A stretch of DNA of 64,000 nt. It comes from Paractinoplanes maris. Its GTDB lineage: Bacteria > Actinomycetota > Actinomycetes > Mycobacteriales > Micromonosporaceae. Under the pieces are notes generated by a model. It was not told the origin of the DNA. It did not search any database and was given only the letters and a program-made list of their open reading frames with translations. Position numbers and translations under genes: made by a program. Location of the stretch: assembly GCF_023544465.1 (NCBI RefSeq), contig NZ_JALPVL010000005.1, positions 248,001 through 312,000 on the forward strand, written 5' to 3'. This document shows, one piece after another, positions 52,807 through 61,924 of this stretch; position 1 is the first letter of the stretch, and the number at the start of each line of letters is the position of its first letter.

Positions 52807-54075
52807 TCAGTGGACCGCCCGGAAGTAATGGCGGGCGGTCCAGTCCGCCAGCTCCACCCCCAGGGTCCGGGCCGCCGTGTCCGCAGTCCGGAAGTGAATA
52901 CCCAGCCAGACCCGCGCGTCCACCACGTCAGCCCGGAGGGCCGCGCCCGACCGATAATGACGGACCTCCCCCGGCACAGCCGTAGAAATCAGATCGAGGT
53001 CCAGCCGCGGCCCCACCACGTACTCCAAGGCCCGCGTCGAAGCCGCCACCACCGAGTTGTACCCACCCACGTAATCGGGGTAGTTCGGCGTAGCGATCAG
53101 CGGGGTCCAGGCAGGGTCCGGGCTGGTGGCGGGATTCCCGTCGGCCGCGGCCTCGTGGATCGCCGTGATCGGCCGCCAATACGCGCGGTCCAGTTTCGAG
53201 CGCCACGTCAGGATGGCCACGTCGGCCGTGGTCATGGCGGTGGCGGCGAACATCCGGGCGGAGTCCACGATGTCGAGGTTGCGGGTGGTCGCCTGGTCGC
53301 GCAGGGCGGCGTTGATCTGGACGACCGCGTTGCCGGCGAAGAAGCGGGCGGTCGCGGTCTGGGCCGCGGTGCGGACCGTCGAGGTCGCTGAGCCCATCGC
53401 CTTGGCTTCGGCGAAGTCGCGGGTGTAGCGGCGGGACGTCAGCGTGGGCGGCGCCGGCGGGGTGAACTGGGCGGCGCTGCGGGCCAGCAACGGCGTGACC
53501 CGGCCCAGCCACGGCACGGCCATCGGCAGGTTGGCCGGTGGGGTGGGACGCCAGACGCCGGGGGCCGGAGCCGGGGTGTACTGGACGGAGGCGTTGCGGC
53601 CGTCGTCGGCTCGCTGGGCGATCAGGTCGCGGGCCACGCGTTCGCCGTAGGCGATGCCGGTCCGCTTGGCGGCTCCGTCGGGGACCGTGGCCAGCGAGGT
53701 GGCCAGGGCGGTGTCGAGCGCCGACTGCGCGTACGGGGAGTAGGTCTCGAGGATCTTGTGGCCGGCCGCCGCCGCGGCAGCCGTGGCCGAGGCGCCACGG
53801 GGGGCCTGGCCGTGCCGGCGGTAGGGCTCGTAGCGCGGGTGCAGGCCGACCACCGCGTCGTAGATCGCGGCGTGCACGAAGCCCAGGTACAGGAAGCTCT
53901 CCGGCACGACTTTGGTGGCGTCGCCGGACAGGGTGGTCACCGCGACCGCGTTCCAGTCGGCGATGACCGAGGCGGTCTCGGCGCGGACGGACGCCGCCTG
54001 CGCCGTCCCGGCGTAGACCGGGACCAGTGCGACAGCGGTCGCCGCGACGCCGAGGCGACGCCGAACGGTGCTCAT
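52807..54075 (-). CDS. Secreted vanadium-haloperoxidase/PAP2-family protein with altered active site
   Basis: The 422-aa protein has a signal peptide ending TAQAA and the all-helical vanadium-dependent haloperoxidase/PAP2 fold. By spacing with known enzymes, Lys294 and Arg301 (KLDRAYWRPITAI), and Arg388 and His394 (ARVWLGIHFR) match vanadate-binding residues. The central PSGH motif reads PDYVGGYN, so the usual Ser is Gly337 and the catalytic His is Tyr339. The protein may therefore bind phosphate or vanadate without the normal chemistry. ATG at 54073-54075 with AGGAGGGAG upstream. Confidence 0.82.
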   Translation of the reverse strand: MSTVRRRLGVAATAVALVPVYAGTAQAASVRAETASVIADWNAVAVTTLSGDATKVVPESFLYLGFVHAAIYDAVVGLHPRYEPYRRHGQAPRGASATAAAAAAGHKILETYSPYAQSALDTALATSLATVPDGAAKRTGIAYGERVARDLIAQRADDGRNASVQYTPAPAPGVWRPTPPANLPMAVPWLGRVTPLLARSAAQFTPPAPPTLTSRRYTRDFAEAKAMGSATSTVRTAAQTATARFFAGNAVVQINAALRDQATTRNLDIVDSARMFAATAMTTADVAILTWRSKLDRAYWRPITAIHEAAADGNPATSPDPAWTPLIATPNYPDYVGGYNSVVAASTRALEYVVGPRLDLDLISTAVPGEVRHYRSGAALRADVVDARVWLGIHFRTADTAARTLGVELADWTARHYFRAVH

Positions 54076-54221
54076 GATGGAGCTCCCTCCTGACGATGCG
54101 GCGCCCGGGCGAAGCCACAACCGAAAGGACAGCGACACGCCCGGTGCGCCGTTTCCGCAGGAGACCTTCCTCCCCGGCGCGGCGAAACGCTTCGGCCGGA
54201 CGGGCGGAGGACGTGGCAGAT

Positions 54222-54527
54222 CTACGACTCTTCGGAGACGGTGGTGATGTCGTCGAGGCCGGCGATGGTCAGGACCGGGGCCAGCAGGCGGTTGGAGCGC
54301 AGGCGCAGGCGGTCGACGTGGGGGAACAGGACGGCCAGGCCGGCGCTGTCGATGTATTCGACGCGGGTCAGGTCGACCACGAAGGGGGCGCCGTCCGACT
54401 CGCCGTCAGCCGACGTCAACGCGGTCGCGAAGGCGGCGGCGTTGCTCATGTCGATCTCGCCGGTCGCGGTGAGCACGACGGCGCCGTCCGGGCGGCGGCC
54501 CGTGCTGCAGGTCAGCGGTGTGCTCAT
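54222..54527 (-). CDS. STAS-domain anti-sigma factor antagonist
   Basis: The 101-aa protein is a SpoIIAA/RsbV-type antagonist. GAVVLTATGEIDMSNAAAF and VVDLTRVEYIDSAGLAVL contain the phosphorylatable Ser in DSAG. In this system, phosphorylated antagonist is dephosphorylated by a SpoIIE-type phosphatase, then binds the anti-sigma kinase and frees a sigma factor. It starts inside the 1358-aa kinase/phosphatase gene (ATGA overlap), with GAGGA as ribosome binding site. Confidence 0.92.
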   Translation of the reverse strand: MSTPLTCSTGRRPDGAVVLTATGEIDMSNAAAFATALTSADGESDGAPFVVDLTRVEYIDSAGLAVLFPHVDRLRLRSNRLLAPVLTIAGLDDITTVSEES

Positions 54528-57500
54528 CGGGAAATCCTCGCTTGCAGGCCGACGATGGTCCCGGCCGTGCCGGTGGTCACGGTCACTTCGCTCATCAGCG
54601 CCCGCATCAGGGCGAAGCCCCGGCCCCGGTGCGGGTTGGCGGCGGGCTGCGGCGTCTTCCAGAGCCCGGTGTCGGTGATGGTCAGGTGCAGCGTGTGGGC
54701 GGTGGCCGCGGCCCGCAGGCGGATCAGGCCGCCGGGCAGCTGGCGGTGACCGTGCTCGATCGCGTTGGCGCACGCCTCCCCCACCGCGACCAGCACGTTC
54801 TGCTGGGTCGTGGAGTCCACGCCGCAGCGGGCCAGCCACGTGCGCAACGTCGAGCGCAAGGGGGCCAGGCGGGTCGCCTCGGCCGGGAACTCGACCTCCA
54901 GCGGGCCGGGCTGACGGTAGAGGAGCAGGGCGACATCGTCGTCGTACCCGGTGGCCGGTTCCATGCTGTCCATGACGTCGGTCGCCAGCTCTTCGAGCGA
55001 GGCCCCGCGGCCCTGCTGGACGGCGGCCACGACCCGGTCGATGCCGACGGTCAGCGACTGGCGGCGGCGCTCGACGAGCCCGTCGGTGTAGAGCAGCAGG
55101 GTGGCCCGGACCGGCACTGTGTAGTGGGCTTCGGGGCGGTCGGCGGCCGCGCGCACCCCGAGCGGGCGGGACCGGCCCTGGTCGAGCAGATCGGTGGCGC
55201 CGTCGGGACGGGCGACCACGGCCGGCGGGTGCCCGGCGCTGGCGTAGGTCAGATCGCCCGTCGCCGGGTCGAGCACGCCGCAGAAGACGGTCGCGCACAT
55301 GGCGCCGGGCAGCTGGGCGGCGAACCGGTCGAGCGCGGTCAGCGTCTGCGCCGGGTCGGTGTTCTGCAGCAGCAGAGCCCGGCACGCGCTGCGGAGCTGG
55401 CCCATGACGGTCGCCGCCTCCAGCCCGTGGCCGACGCAGTCGCCGACCACGATGCCGATGCGGCCGTCGGTCAGCGTGACCGTGTCATACCAGTCACCGC
55501 CGACCTTGAGCGGGCGGGTGGCGGGCGCGTAGCGCACGGCGAAACCGACCGGCAGCTGGGCCGGGCCGAGGATCGCGCGTTGCAGGGCCAGCGCCGTCTC
55601 GCGCTGCTCGTCGATCTGGTGGATGCGGTGCAGCCCCTGGCCGAGGTGGCCGGCGAGCAGCGCCAGCAGGGTCCGGTCCTGCTCGGTGAACGGCCGCTTC
55701 TCGCGCAGCTCGAGACTCAGGACCATCGTGCCGTCGGGGTGCTCGAGCGCGATGCCGGCCCTGCCGGGCTCGTCGGCGACCGGGGTGAGCAGCGGTTTGT
55801 CGCGCAGGTCGGTGAGCGCCTGGCGCCGCTCGGGGGTCAGGGCGTCCCAGCGGGCGTACTCGTCGGTGGTGACCAGGGTGGGTGGGCCGGAGCCGTTGAA
55901 GACGGCCGCGTGGACCCGCTTGGCCTGCCACAGCTCGCCCAGCTCGGGCAGCACGCCGCTCAGGGCCCCGGGCAGGCTCTCGGCCTGGGACAGGCGCACG
56001 CTCAGCGCGGCCAGGGCGCTCTCCCGCTGCACCGCGTAGTGCTCGTCGGTGACGTCGCGGAACGTGCCGACGATGACCCGCCGCCCGGTGTCGGGGTCGG
56101 CGACCTGGTTGAAGGCGGCGGCGACCCAGAGCCGGTGCCCGTCTCGATGCTGCACCGGGATCGTGTAGTTGCCGCGGGTCTGCCCCACCAGCAGCTCCAG
56201 GGCTTCGGCGACCTGCTCGTACGCCGCGGGGTCGGTGTCGTGGTCGGGCCACCAGGGATGCACCGGCGGGTACGGCAGTCCTTCCGGTCCGAAGCCGAGC
56301 ACGTCGGTGAACGTCGAGTTCGTCTCGATGACGACGCCGTCCTCGTCGCAGACGAAGAACGCCTCCTGCAGCGAGTCGATCAGCGCCGTGCGCCAGCGCG
56401 AGTGGTGGTTGCGCAGCCGGGCCAGCTCGACGTTGGCGCGGACGCGGGCCAGCAGCTCGGCCGACGAGAACGGCTTGACCAGGTAGTCGTCGGCACCGGC
56501 TTCGAGGCCCTCGATGGACGCCTCCTGCCCGGCCCGCGCCGACAGCAGCAGGACGGGTGTCCCCGCCGTACGGGAATCGGCCCGCAGAGCCGCCACCAGC
56601 TCGAGGCCGCCGAGCCGGGGCATCATGACGTCGCTGACGATCAGGTCGGGGTTGCGCACCCGGGCCGCTTCGAGGGCGGCCTGTCCGTCGGGCACGGTCT
56701 GCACGATATGGCCGGCCGAGCGCAACAGCCGGCCGAGGTAATCCCGCATGTCGGCGTTGTCGTCGGCGACCAGGACGGTGGCCGGCGCCTTCGTCGTCGG
56801 CGGCAGGTCGGGCGTGGCCGGCGCGGCACCCGGCAGCCAGCGCAGGGCCTCCTGCACGTACGGCTCGGCGCCCGAGGTGACCGCGGCGGTGCTGCTCGGT
56901 GAGGTGACGGCGCCCGCCGGCAGATGGTCGATGCCCAGCGGCAAGCGGATCGTGAAGGTGGTGCCCTCGCCGAACGTGCTCTCGGCCGTGATGGTGCCGC
57001 CGTGGAGCTCCACCAGCTCCTTGACCAGCGCGAGGCCGATGCCGCTACCTTCGTTGGACCGGGACCGGGCGTTCTCGATGCGGTGGAACCGCTCGAACAG
57101 GCGCGGCATCTCGTCCGTGGGCACCCCGACCCCGGTGTCGGTCACCGTCACCGTGGCGACGCCGGCTTCTTCCCGTACGGCTATCCGGACGCCGCCGGTG
57201 AAGGTGAACTTGAGAGCGTTGCTGAGCAGGTTGAGGACGATCTTCTCCCACATGCCGCGGTCGAGGTGGACCGGCTCGCGCAGCGGCGGCGTGTCCACCT
57301 CGAACGTCAGCCCGGCCCGCTCGACCGCCGAGCGGAACACGCTGGCCAGTTCGGCGGTGGCGTTGGCCAGGTCGACCGGCTCGAACCGGGCCTGCATGCG
57401 CCCGGCCTCGAGGCGCGAGAAGTCGAGCAGCACGTTGACCAGCTTGCCCAGCCGCAAACCGTTGCGGTGGATCACCTCGAGCTCGGCCCGCACGCTGTCG

Positions 57501-58600
57501 TCGGCGAGGTCGGCCCGGGTCAGCAGCTCCTCGAGCGGCCCCATGATCAGCGTCAGCGGGGTGCGGAACTCGTGGCTGATGTTGGAGAAGAAGGCGGTCT
57601 TGGCCCGGTCGAGCTCGGCCAGCTCCTCGGCCCGGCGCTGCTGGGCCTGATAGCTGCGGGCGCTCGCGATGCCGGCGGCCACGTGCCCGGCGGTCAGCTC
57701 GACGAACCCGCGGTAACTCTCGTCGAGCGCGCGGTAGCGGTTGAGGCCGGCGACCATGAACCCGTACGGGATGTCGCCCTGTTGCAGCAGCGGCACGAGC
57801 AAGGCCTCGTCCGGCGGCTCGGGCCAGTCACCGGCCGGCCGGTCGCCGTCGAGCGGCACGACCACCGCATCGCCCCGGGCCACGACCTCGGTCGGCCACT
57901 TGTCGACATGCCCGAGGGGATGGCCGACCGGGACGCCGGTGGCCTGGGCCAGGCGTACGCCGCCCGGCTCGAACAGGTAGGTGAGCGTGAACGGCAGGTC
58001 GCGCAGGTTGCGGCCGAGCTGACTGCCGGCGAAGTCGAGCGTCTGGGCCTCGGTGCGCACCACGCTCGGGTCGGAGCCGAGGTCGCGCAGCGTGGCCATC
58101 CGCCGCTCGCCGATCACCCGGTCGGTCTCCTCGCTGACCACGCACAGCATGCCGACCAGCGCACCGTCGTCGTCGCGGAGCGGGCTGTAGGAGAAGGTGT
58201 GGTAGGTCTCCTCGGTGTAGCCGGAGCGCTCCAGGAAGAGCAGCAGTGCCTCGTCCCAGGTCGCGTGGCCGGTGGAGAGCACGGTCTCGATGCGCGGGCC
58301 GATGTCGTCCCAGATCTCGGCCCAGACCTCGTTGGCCGGCCGGCCCAGCGCCCACGGATATTTGCGGCCCAGCGTGTCGCGCCGGTAGGCGGCGTTGCAG
58401 AAGAACGTCAGCTGCGGGCCCCAGGCCATCCACATCGGGAAACGGGACGACAGCAGGATGCTGACCGCCGTCCGCAGGCTCTGCGGCCACTGCTGGGGTG
58501 GGCCGAGCGGGGTCTGCTCCCAGTCGACCCGCAGGAGGTCGCGACCGACGTCCCCGCCACCGGCGAACACCTCGGCACCGGCCGGTCGGTCCTGAGTCAT
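54524..58600 (-). CDS. Hybrid histidine kinase - SpoIIE phosphatase - RsbW-like kinase
   Basis: The 1358-aa cytosolic protein combines a PAS-like domain (about 20-165), a GAF-like domain (190-315), HisKA with FFSNISHEFRTP (His343), HATPase (N box LSNALKFT; G box GSGIGLALV), a receiver domain with Asp657 in IVSDVMMP, a second PAS (about 735-860), a GAF (about 880-1000), a SpoIIE/PP2C phosphatase (GGDWYD and GDCVGHG) and a C-terminal RsbW-type HATPase (VGEACANAIEHGH). It therefore joins two-component signalling with a partner-switch cascade in one chain. It overlaps the STAS gene. A GGGAGAAG ribosome binding site precedes the ATG. Confidence 0.93.
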   Translation of the reverse strand: MTQDRPAGAEVFAGGGDVGRDLLRVDWEQTPLGPPQQWPQSLRTAVSILLSSRFPMWMAWGPQLTFFCNAAYRRDTLGRKYPWALGRPANEVWAEIWDDIGPRIETVLSTGHATWDEALLLFLERSGYTEETYHTFSYSPLRDDDGALVGMLCVVSEETDRVIGERRMATLRDLGSDPSVVRTEAQTLDFAGSQLGRNLRDLPFTLTYLFEPGGVRLAQATGVPVGHPLGHVDKWPTEVVARGDAVVVPLDGDRPAGDWPEPPDEALLVPLLQQGDIPYGFMVAGLNRYRALDESYRGFVELTAGHVAAGIASARSYQAQQRRAEELAELDRAKTAFFSNISHEFRTPLTLIMGPLEELLTRADLADDSVRAELEVIHRNGLRLGKLVNVLLDFSRLEAGRMQARFEPVDLANATAELASVFRSAVERAGLTFEVDTPPLREPVHLDRGMWEKIVLNLLSNALKFTFTGGVRIAVREEAGVATVTVTDTGVGVPTDEMPRLFERFHRIENARSRSNEGSGIGLALVKELVELHGGTITAESTFGEGTTFTIRLPLGIDHLPAGAVTSPSSTAAVTSGAEPYVQEALRWLPGAAPATPDLPPTTKAPATVLVADDNADMRDYLGRLLRSAGHIVQTVPDGQAALEAARVRNPDLIVSDVMMPRLGGLELVAALRADSRTAGTPVLLLSARAGQEASIEGLEAGADDYLVKPFSSAELLARVRANVELARLRNHHSRWRTALIDSLQEAFFVCDEDGVVIETNSTFTDVLGFGPEGLPYPPVHPWWPDHDTDPAAYEQVAEALELLVGQTRGNYTIPVQHRDGHRLWVAAAFNQVADPDTGRRVIVGTFRDVTDEHYAVQRESALAALSVRLSQAESLPGALSGVLPELGELWQAKRVHAAVFNGSGPPTLVTTDEYARWDALTPERRQALTDLRDKPLLTPVADEPGRAGIALEHPDGTMVLSLELREKRPFTEQDRTLLALLAGHLGQGLHRIHQIDEQRETALALQRAILGPAQLPVGFAVRYAPATRPLKVGGDWYDTVTLTDGRIGIVVGDCVGHGLEAATVMGQLRSACRALLLQNTDPAQTLTALDRFAAQLPGAMCATVFCGVLDPATGDLTYASAGHPPAVVARPDGATDLLDQGRSRPLGVRAAADRPEAHYTVPVRATLLLYTDGLVERRRQSLTVGIDRVVAAVQQGRGASLEELATDVMDSMEPATGYDDDVALLLYRQPGPLEVEFPAEATRLAPLRSTLRTWLARCGVDSTTQQNVLVAVGEACANAIEHGHRQLPGGLIRLRAAATAHTLHLTITDTGLWKTPQPAANPHRGRGFALMRALMSEVTVTTGTAGTIVGLQARISR

Positions 58601-58695
58601 CGCGCGAGCTTCTCCCGTTCCTCGCCCGTCGGCGCGGTGTCGCCTCGTAGGATACGCAGCCCGCGGCTGTCCACCGTCCTCCGGGCGGGTGCCCT

Positions 58696-58720
58696 ATACC
58701 CAGACCGCCGGTTGCTATCC
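58696..58720 (-). promoter_or_regulatory. Sigma-B-like promoter candidate for the hybrid kinase
   Basis: On the minus strand, GGAT (58717-58720), 15 bp, then GGGTAT (58696-58701) fits the GNNT-N15-GGGTAY pattern described for actinomycete SigB-type promoters. It lies about 95 bp upstream of the kinase start. The remainder of 58601-58991 has no supported gene. Confidence 0.4.
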
Positions 58721-58991
58721 CCCGCACGGCCCGGATGACCATGGGCGACTCCCCCGTCACGGCGGTTGGGGGGTCACCCGGACGCCGGACGGTTCCCGCA
58801 ATTCATACGTCTGACCGATGGGACAGCGCAGTTCCACCCTGAATTCTCAGAGGTACGGAATCCATTTCCCGCGCAACCGTCGACAATGGTCTATCCCCAG
58901 GTGGGGCCGGGCATCACTGCTCATGCGAACGGCTATCCGCCGCCATTTTCCGGCCGACCCCGGCCGGATTACCCCTTGGGAAGGAATACCC

Positions 58992-60818
58992 GTGGAACAA
59001 CTCGGTCGCCACTATGTCCTGCACGAAGAAATCGGGCAGGGCGCATCGGCGACCGTGCGGCGGGCCACCAGTCGTCGCGGCGGACCCGAACTGGCGGCCA
59101 AGCTCCTGCGTCCGCACCTGGCCGACGACCCGCGGGTGCGCGCCGTGCTCCTGCGCGAGGAGGCCGCGCTGCGCGACCTCACCCACCCGGCGGTCGCCGC
59201 GGTGCGCGACGTCGTCGCCGAGCCCGGCGTGCTCGCCCTGGTCACCGACTTCGTGGACGGTCGCAACCTGCGCCGTTACCTGACCAACCGGGGTGGCACG
59301 CTGCCGGCCGCGGAGGCCGCCGCCATCGCCGCCCAGGTCGCCGGGGCGTTGGCCGTCGCGCACGCCCAGGGAGTGCTGCACCTCGACCTGACGCCCGAGA
59401 ACGTGCTGGTCCTGCGGGACGGCCCTACGGCCACGGCTGTCCGGGTCACCGACTTCGGCCTGACCGCCCTGCTGCGTGAGGCGGGCGCGGGCGTCCCGGC
59501 CTCCGGTTACGAGGCGCCCGAGCTGGGCCGGGGTGGCCTGCCGACCGCGGCCGCCGACGTCTACGCGCTCGGCCTGCTGACGGCGGAGATCGTCTCCGGC
59601 GTACGCCCGGACGCCACCGACAGCTTGTCGGCCCTGCCGCCGGTGCTGCGCTCGCTGGTGAGCAAGCTGCTGGCCGCCGAGCCGTGGGAGCGACCGTCCG
59701 CGCGTAGTGCCGCGGCCCAGTTCCGCTCGATCGCCGGCCGCCTGTCGGGCGAGCCGCAGCCCGAGCTCACCGTCGACGTGGATCCCGGTCCGCCCGCCGC
59801 CGAGCAGGCCCGGTCGTCCGAGCAGGCCCGGTCGTCCGAGCAGGCCCGGTTGTCCGAGCAGGCCCGGTTGTCCGCGGCCGGCGCGGGGACCGGCATCCCG
59901 GCGCCGCCGTCCGCGACGGGCCTGCCGCCCGGCTCGTCCTCGGCGGATCTCGTCGTCGGCGAGTGGGTCGAGGACGACTCGACGGTCCGGGCCCGGGCCT
60001 GGCTGGGCGCCGAGCACGTCCACGTGACCACCGTCCACCAGCAGCCCTCGCCGCGACGCAAGCAGACCGGCCCGGCATACGCCGCCGGCCCCGGCCCCGC
60101 CCCGGCGCCGAACGGCCGGTGGTGGGGCCGCAAGCGCACGGTCATCGCCTCCTCGGCCGCCGCCCTGGCCGTGATCGCGGCGCTGGCCATCACCCTCGAG
60201 GCCAACGCCGGCGACGATCCCGTCGTGATGCCGCCCGCGCCCACGACGTCGGCCGCGACGACGGCACCGGCCACCTCACCGGCCACGGTCGCTCCCGTCC
60301 CCATCCCGACCGAGACCGTCGCTCGCAAGGACACCACCCGGGCCACCTACGCCGACCACCTGCCCGGCGACAACGGCACCCTCTATGTCGCCCTGCACGA
60401 CGGAAAGGCGGTCGCCTACCTCTGCGACGGCAACCGCATCGAGGTCTGGTTCAGCGGCACCGCGGCCGACGGCGCCCTGACGATGACCAGCAAGAAGGGC
60501 GCCAAGCTGACCGGCTCCTACACCGCACAGGCGTTGAGCAGCCGGCTCACCCTGCAGGGCAAGACCTCCGCGTACGACGTCCCGGCCGTCCACAAGCCGT
60601 CGGGCCTCTACCGAGCGTCCGGCCGGGTGCGCAACGCCACGGTGAAGGGCGGCTGGATCATTCTGCCCGACGGCCGCCAGGTCGGCGTCCTCAATGTCGG
60701 CGACACCTCGCAGACCGCTCCCGAACTCAACCCGACCACCGGCACAGCCACCCTGGACGGCACCACGGTCACCTCGGAGGAGGTGGACGTCGAGACCGGC
60801 CAGGGCTTCCCTAGTTGA
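58992..60818 (+). CDS. Membrane Ser/Thr protein kinase (PknB-like)
   Basis: The 608-aa kinase has a glycine-rich loop EIGQGASATVRRA, a probable ATP-binding Lys in ELAAKLLRP, catalytic loop HLDLTPENVL (HLD rather than HRD, lacking the regulatory Arg) and DFGLTALL. Then comes a Ser/Pro-rich region with a four-fold SEQARx repeat, a transmembrane helix (VIASSAAALAVIAALAITL, about residue 380-400) and an extracytoplasmic domain of unknown family (about 420-608). The GTG at 58992 has a GGAAGGA ribosome binding site; upstream in-frame sequence lacks homology. Confidence 0.88.
   Translation: MEQLGRHYVLHEEIGQGASATVRRATSRRGGPELAAKLLRPHLADDPRVRAVLLREEAALRDLTHPAVAAVRDVVAEPGVLALVTDFVDGRNLRRYLTNRGGTLPAAEAAAIAAQVAGALAVAHAQGVLHLDLTPENVLVLRDGPTATAVRVTDFGLTALLREAGAGVPASGYEAPELGRGGLPTAAADVYALGLLTAEIVSGVRPDATDSLSALPPVLRSLVSKLLAAEPWERPSARSAAAQFRSIAGRLSGEPQPELTVDVDPGPPAAEQARSSEQARSSEQARLSEQARLSAAGAGTGIPAPPSATGLPPGSSSADLVVGEWVEDDSTVRARAWLGAEHVHVTTVHQQPSPRRKQTGPAYAAGPGPAPAPNGRWWGRKRTVIASSAAALAVIAALAITLEANAGDDPVVMPPAPTTSAATTAPATSPATVAPVPIPTETVARKDTTRATYADHLPGDNGTLYVALHDGKAVAYLCDGNRIEVWFSGTAADGALTMTSKKGAKLTGSYTAQALSSRLTLQGKTSAYDVPAVHKPSGLYRASGRVRNATVKGGWIILPDGRQVGVLNVGDTSQTAPELNPTTGTATLDGTTVTSEEVDVETGQGFPS
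59801..59872 (+). repeat. Four tandem 18-bp repeats inside the kinase gene
   Basis: The unit CGAGCAGGCCCGGTCGTC repeats four times (59801-59872) with one base change in the last two. It encodes (S)EQAR repeats in the juxtamembrane linker. Copy number likely varies between strains. Confidence 0.9.
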
Positions 60819-61608
60819 AGGGCGGCCGGCTGACGCCGAAGCGCTGGTGGATGCGGGCGGCGCCGTTCTCGGTGCGCATCACGACGAAGCCGATGGTGCC
60901 GAGGATCGCGGCCACGCCCATCAGGCCCCAGAACGTCTGATGGGTCCAGTCCAGGTAGGCGAAGATGCCGCAGAAGCCGACGGCCAGGGCACCCACGCCG
61001 GCCGTCATCTGCAGCCGGCGGGCCAGGTCGATGAACATCCGGTGGGCGTCGCGGGCCTCGCCGAAGTGGGACGGCGGCGTCCATTTCTTGGTGATCCAAA
61101 GCCCGACGGCGGTGCCCGCCCAGAACAGGGCCAGCCAGAGGTTCCAGGCGCGGGCGTCGCCGAGGAAGTAGGCCGGTGGGATCTCCAGACCGCCGATCGC
61201 GAAGGGCAGGAAGCAGTCCAGGAAGGACGGCGCCCAGCGGATCAGGACGCTGAGGGTCAGATACCAGTAGAAGACGCACACGAAGATCAACAACAGCGCG
61301 ACGGCCTGCAGCCCGACCAGCACGCTGGGGTCGTCGAACGTCTTCTCGGCCAGCAGCGCCAGCGCGACGCCCTGGATGATGCTGACGATGGTGATGAAGC
61401 CGTTGGGCGACATCTCCAGCGAGCGCCGGATGAGGACGTCATGGGTCAGCGCCTCGATGCCCTCCCCGCGCACGACCGGCGGTGGGGCGGGATCGCCCGG
61501 GATCCCGTACGAATGGCGGGGTGATGACGGTGCGTAGCTCGAGCGAGAGGCTTGGCGACGCCGTCGCGTTCTGGTGAGTTCGGGAGATTCCGCTGCCACG
61601 ACCCACAT
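60811..61608 (-). CDS. Integral membrane protein of unknown function
   Basis: The 265-aa protein has a basic N-terminus followed by about six transmembrane segments, including FITIVSIIQGVALALLAEKT, QAVALLLIFVCVFYWYLTLS and LMGVAAILGTIGFVVM. I recognise no family. The ATG at 61606-61608 is chosen; an ATG at 61674 and others are in frame. Its 3' end overlaps the kinase gene by 8 bp. Confidence 0.6.
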   Translation of the reverse strand: MWVVAAESPELTRTRRRRQASRSSYAPSSPRHSYGIPGDPAPPPVVRGEGIEALTHDVLIRRSLEMSPNGFITIVSIIQGVALALLAEKTFDDPSVLVGLQAVALLLIFVCVFYWYLTLSVLIRWAPSFLDCFLPFAIGGLEIPPAYFLGDARAWNLWLALFWAGTAVGLWITKKWTPPSHFGEARDAHRMFIDLARRLQMTAGVGALAVGFCGIFAYLDWTHQTFWGLMGVAAILGTIGFVVMRTENGAARIHQRFGVSRPPFN

Positions 61609-61924
61609 CCTGCCCAGCCGGTCAACACCCTTTCCCCCGTACGGGAATGACGGGTTGACAACTCCCCCGGCCATCAGTTTTCCCTGCTCAGCGCCGTTAC
61701 GATGATCAGTGGGAATTGATCTCGGAATTGGCTGATCTGACCAGTCAGGCCGCCCGTTGAATCGGCGGAAAAAGCCCCGTAAAGCGACACGCGGAATGCT
61801 TTCCGTGGCACCACGGTCACGTCGCGTCTGCTCACCCACCGCAGTCCTCAGCAGGGCCTGAACACGAAGTTCCGGCCCTGCCGTCTATGACTCCGAGTGA
61901 AAAAGGACAATCAGGAGTCGGACG
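61609..61924. other. Intergenic region, 316 bp
   Basis: Only one element is supported: a hairpin at 61851-61881 (see next entry). The rest shows no gene, repeat or clear promoter. Confidence 0.55.
61851..61881 (-). terminator. Hairpin terminator of the radical SAM gene
   Basis: GCAGGGCC (61851-61858) pairs with GGCCCTGC (61874-61881); inside, GAAC pairs with GTTC, leaving a 5-nt ACGAA loop. It lies 43 bp past the stop of the radical SAM gene. Confidence 0.65.

Noticed and set aside
59801..59872. 18-bp tandem repeats as an iteron/origin
   Set aside because: They are in frame inside the kinase gene and encode a Ser/Gln/Ala/Arg linker.
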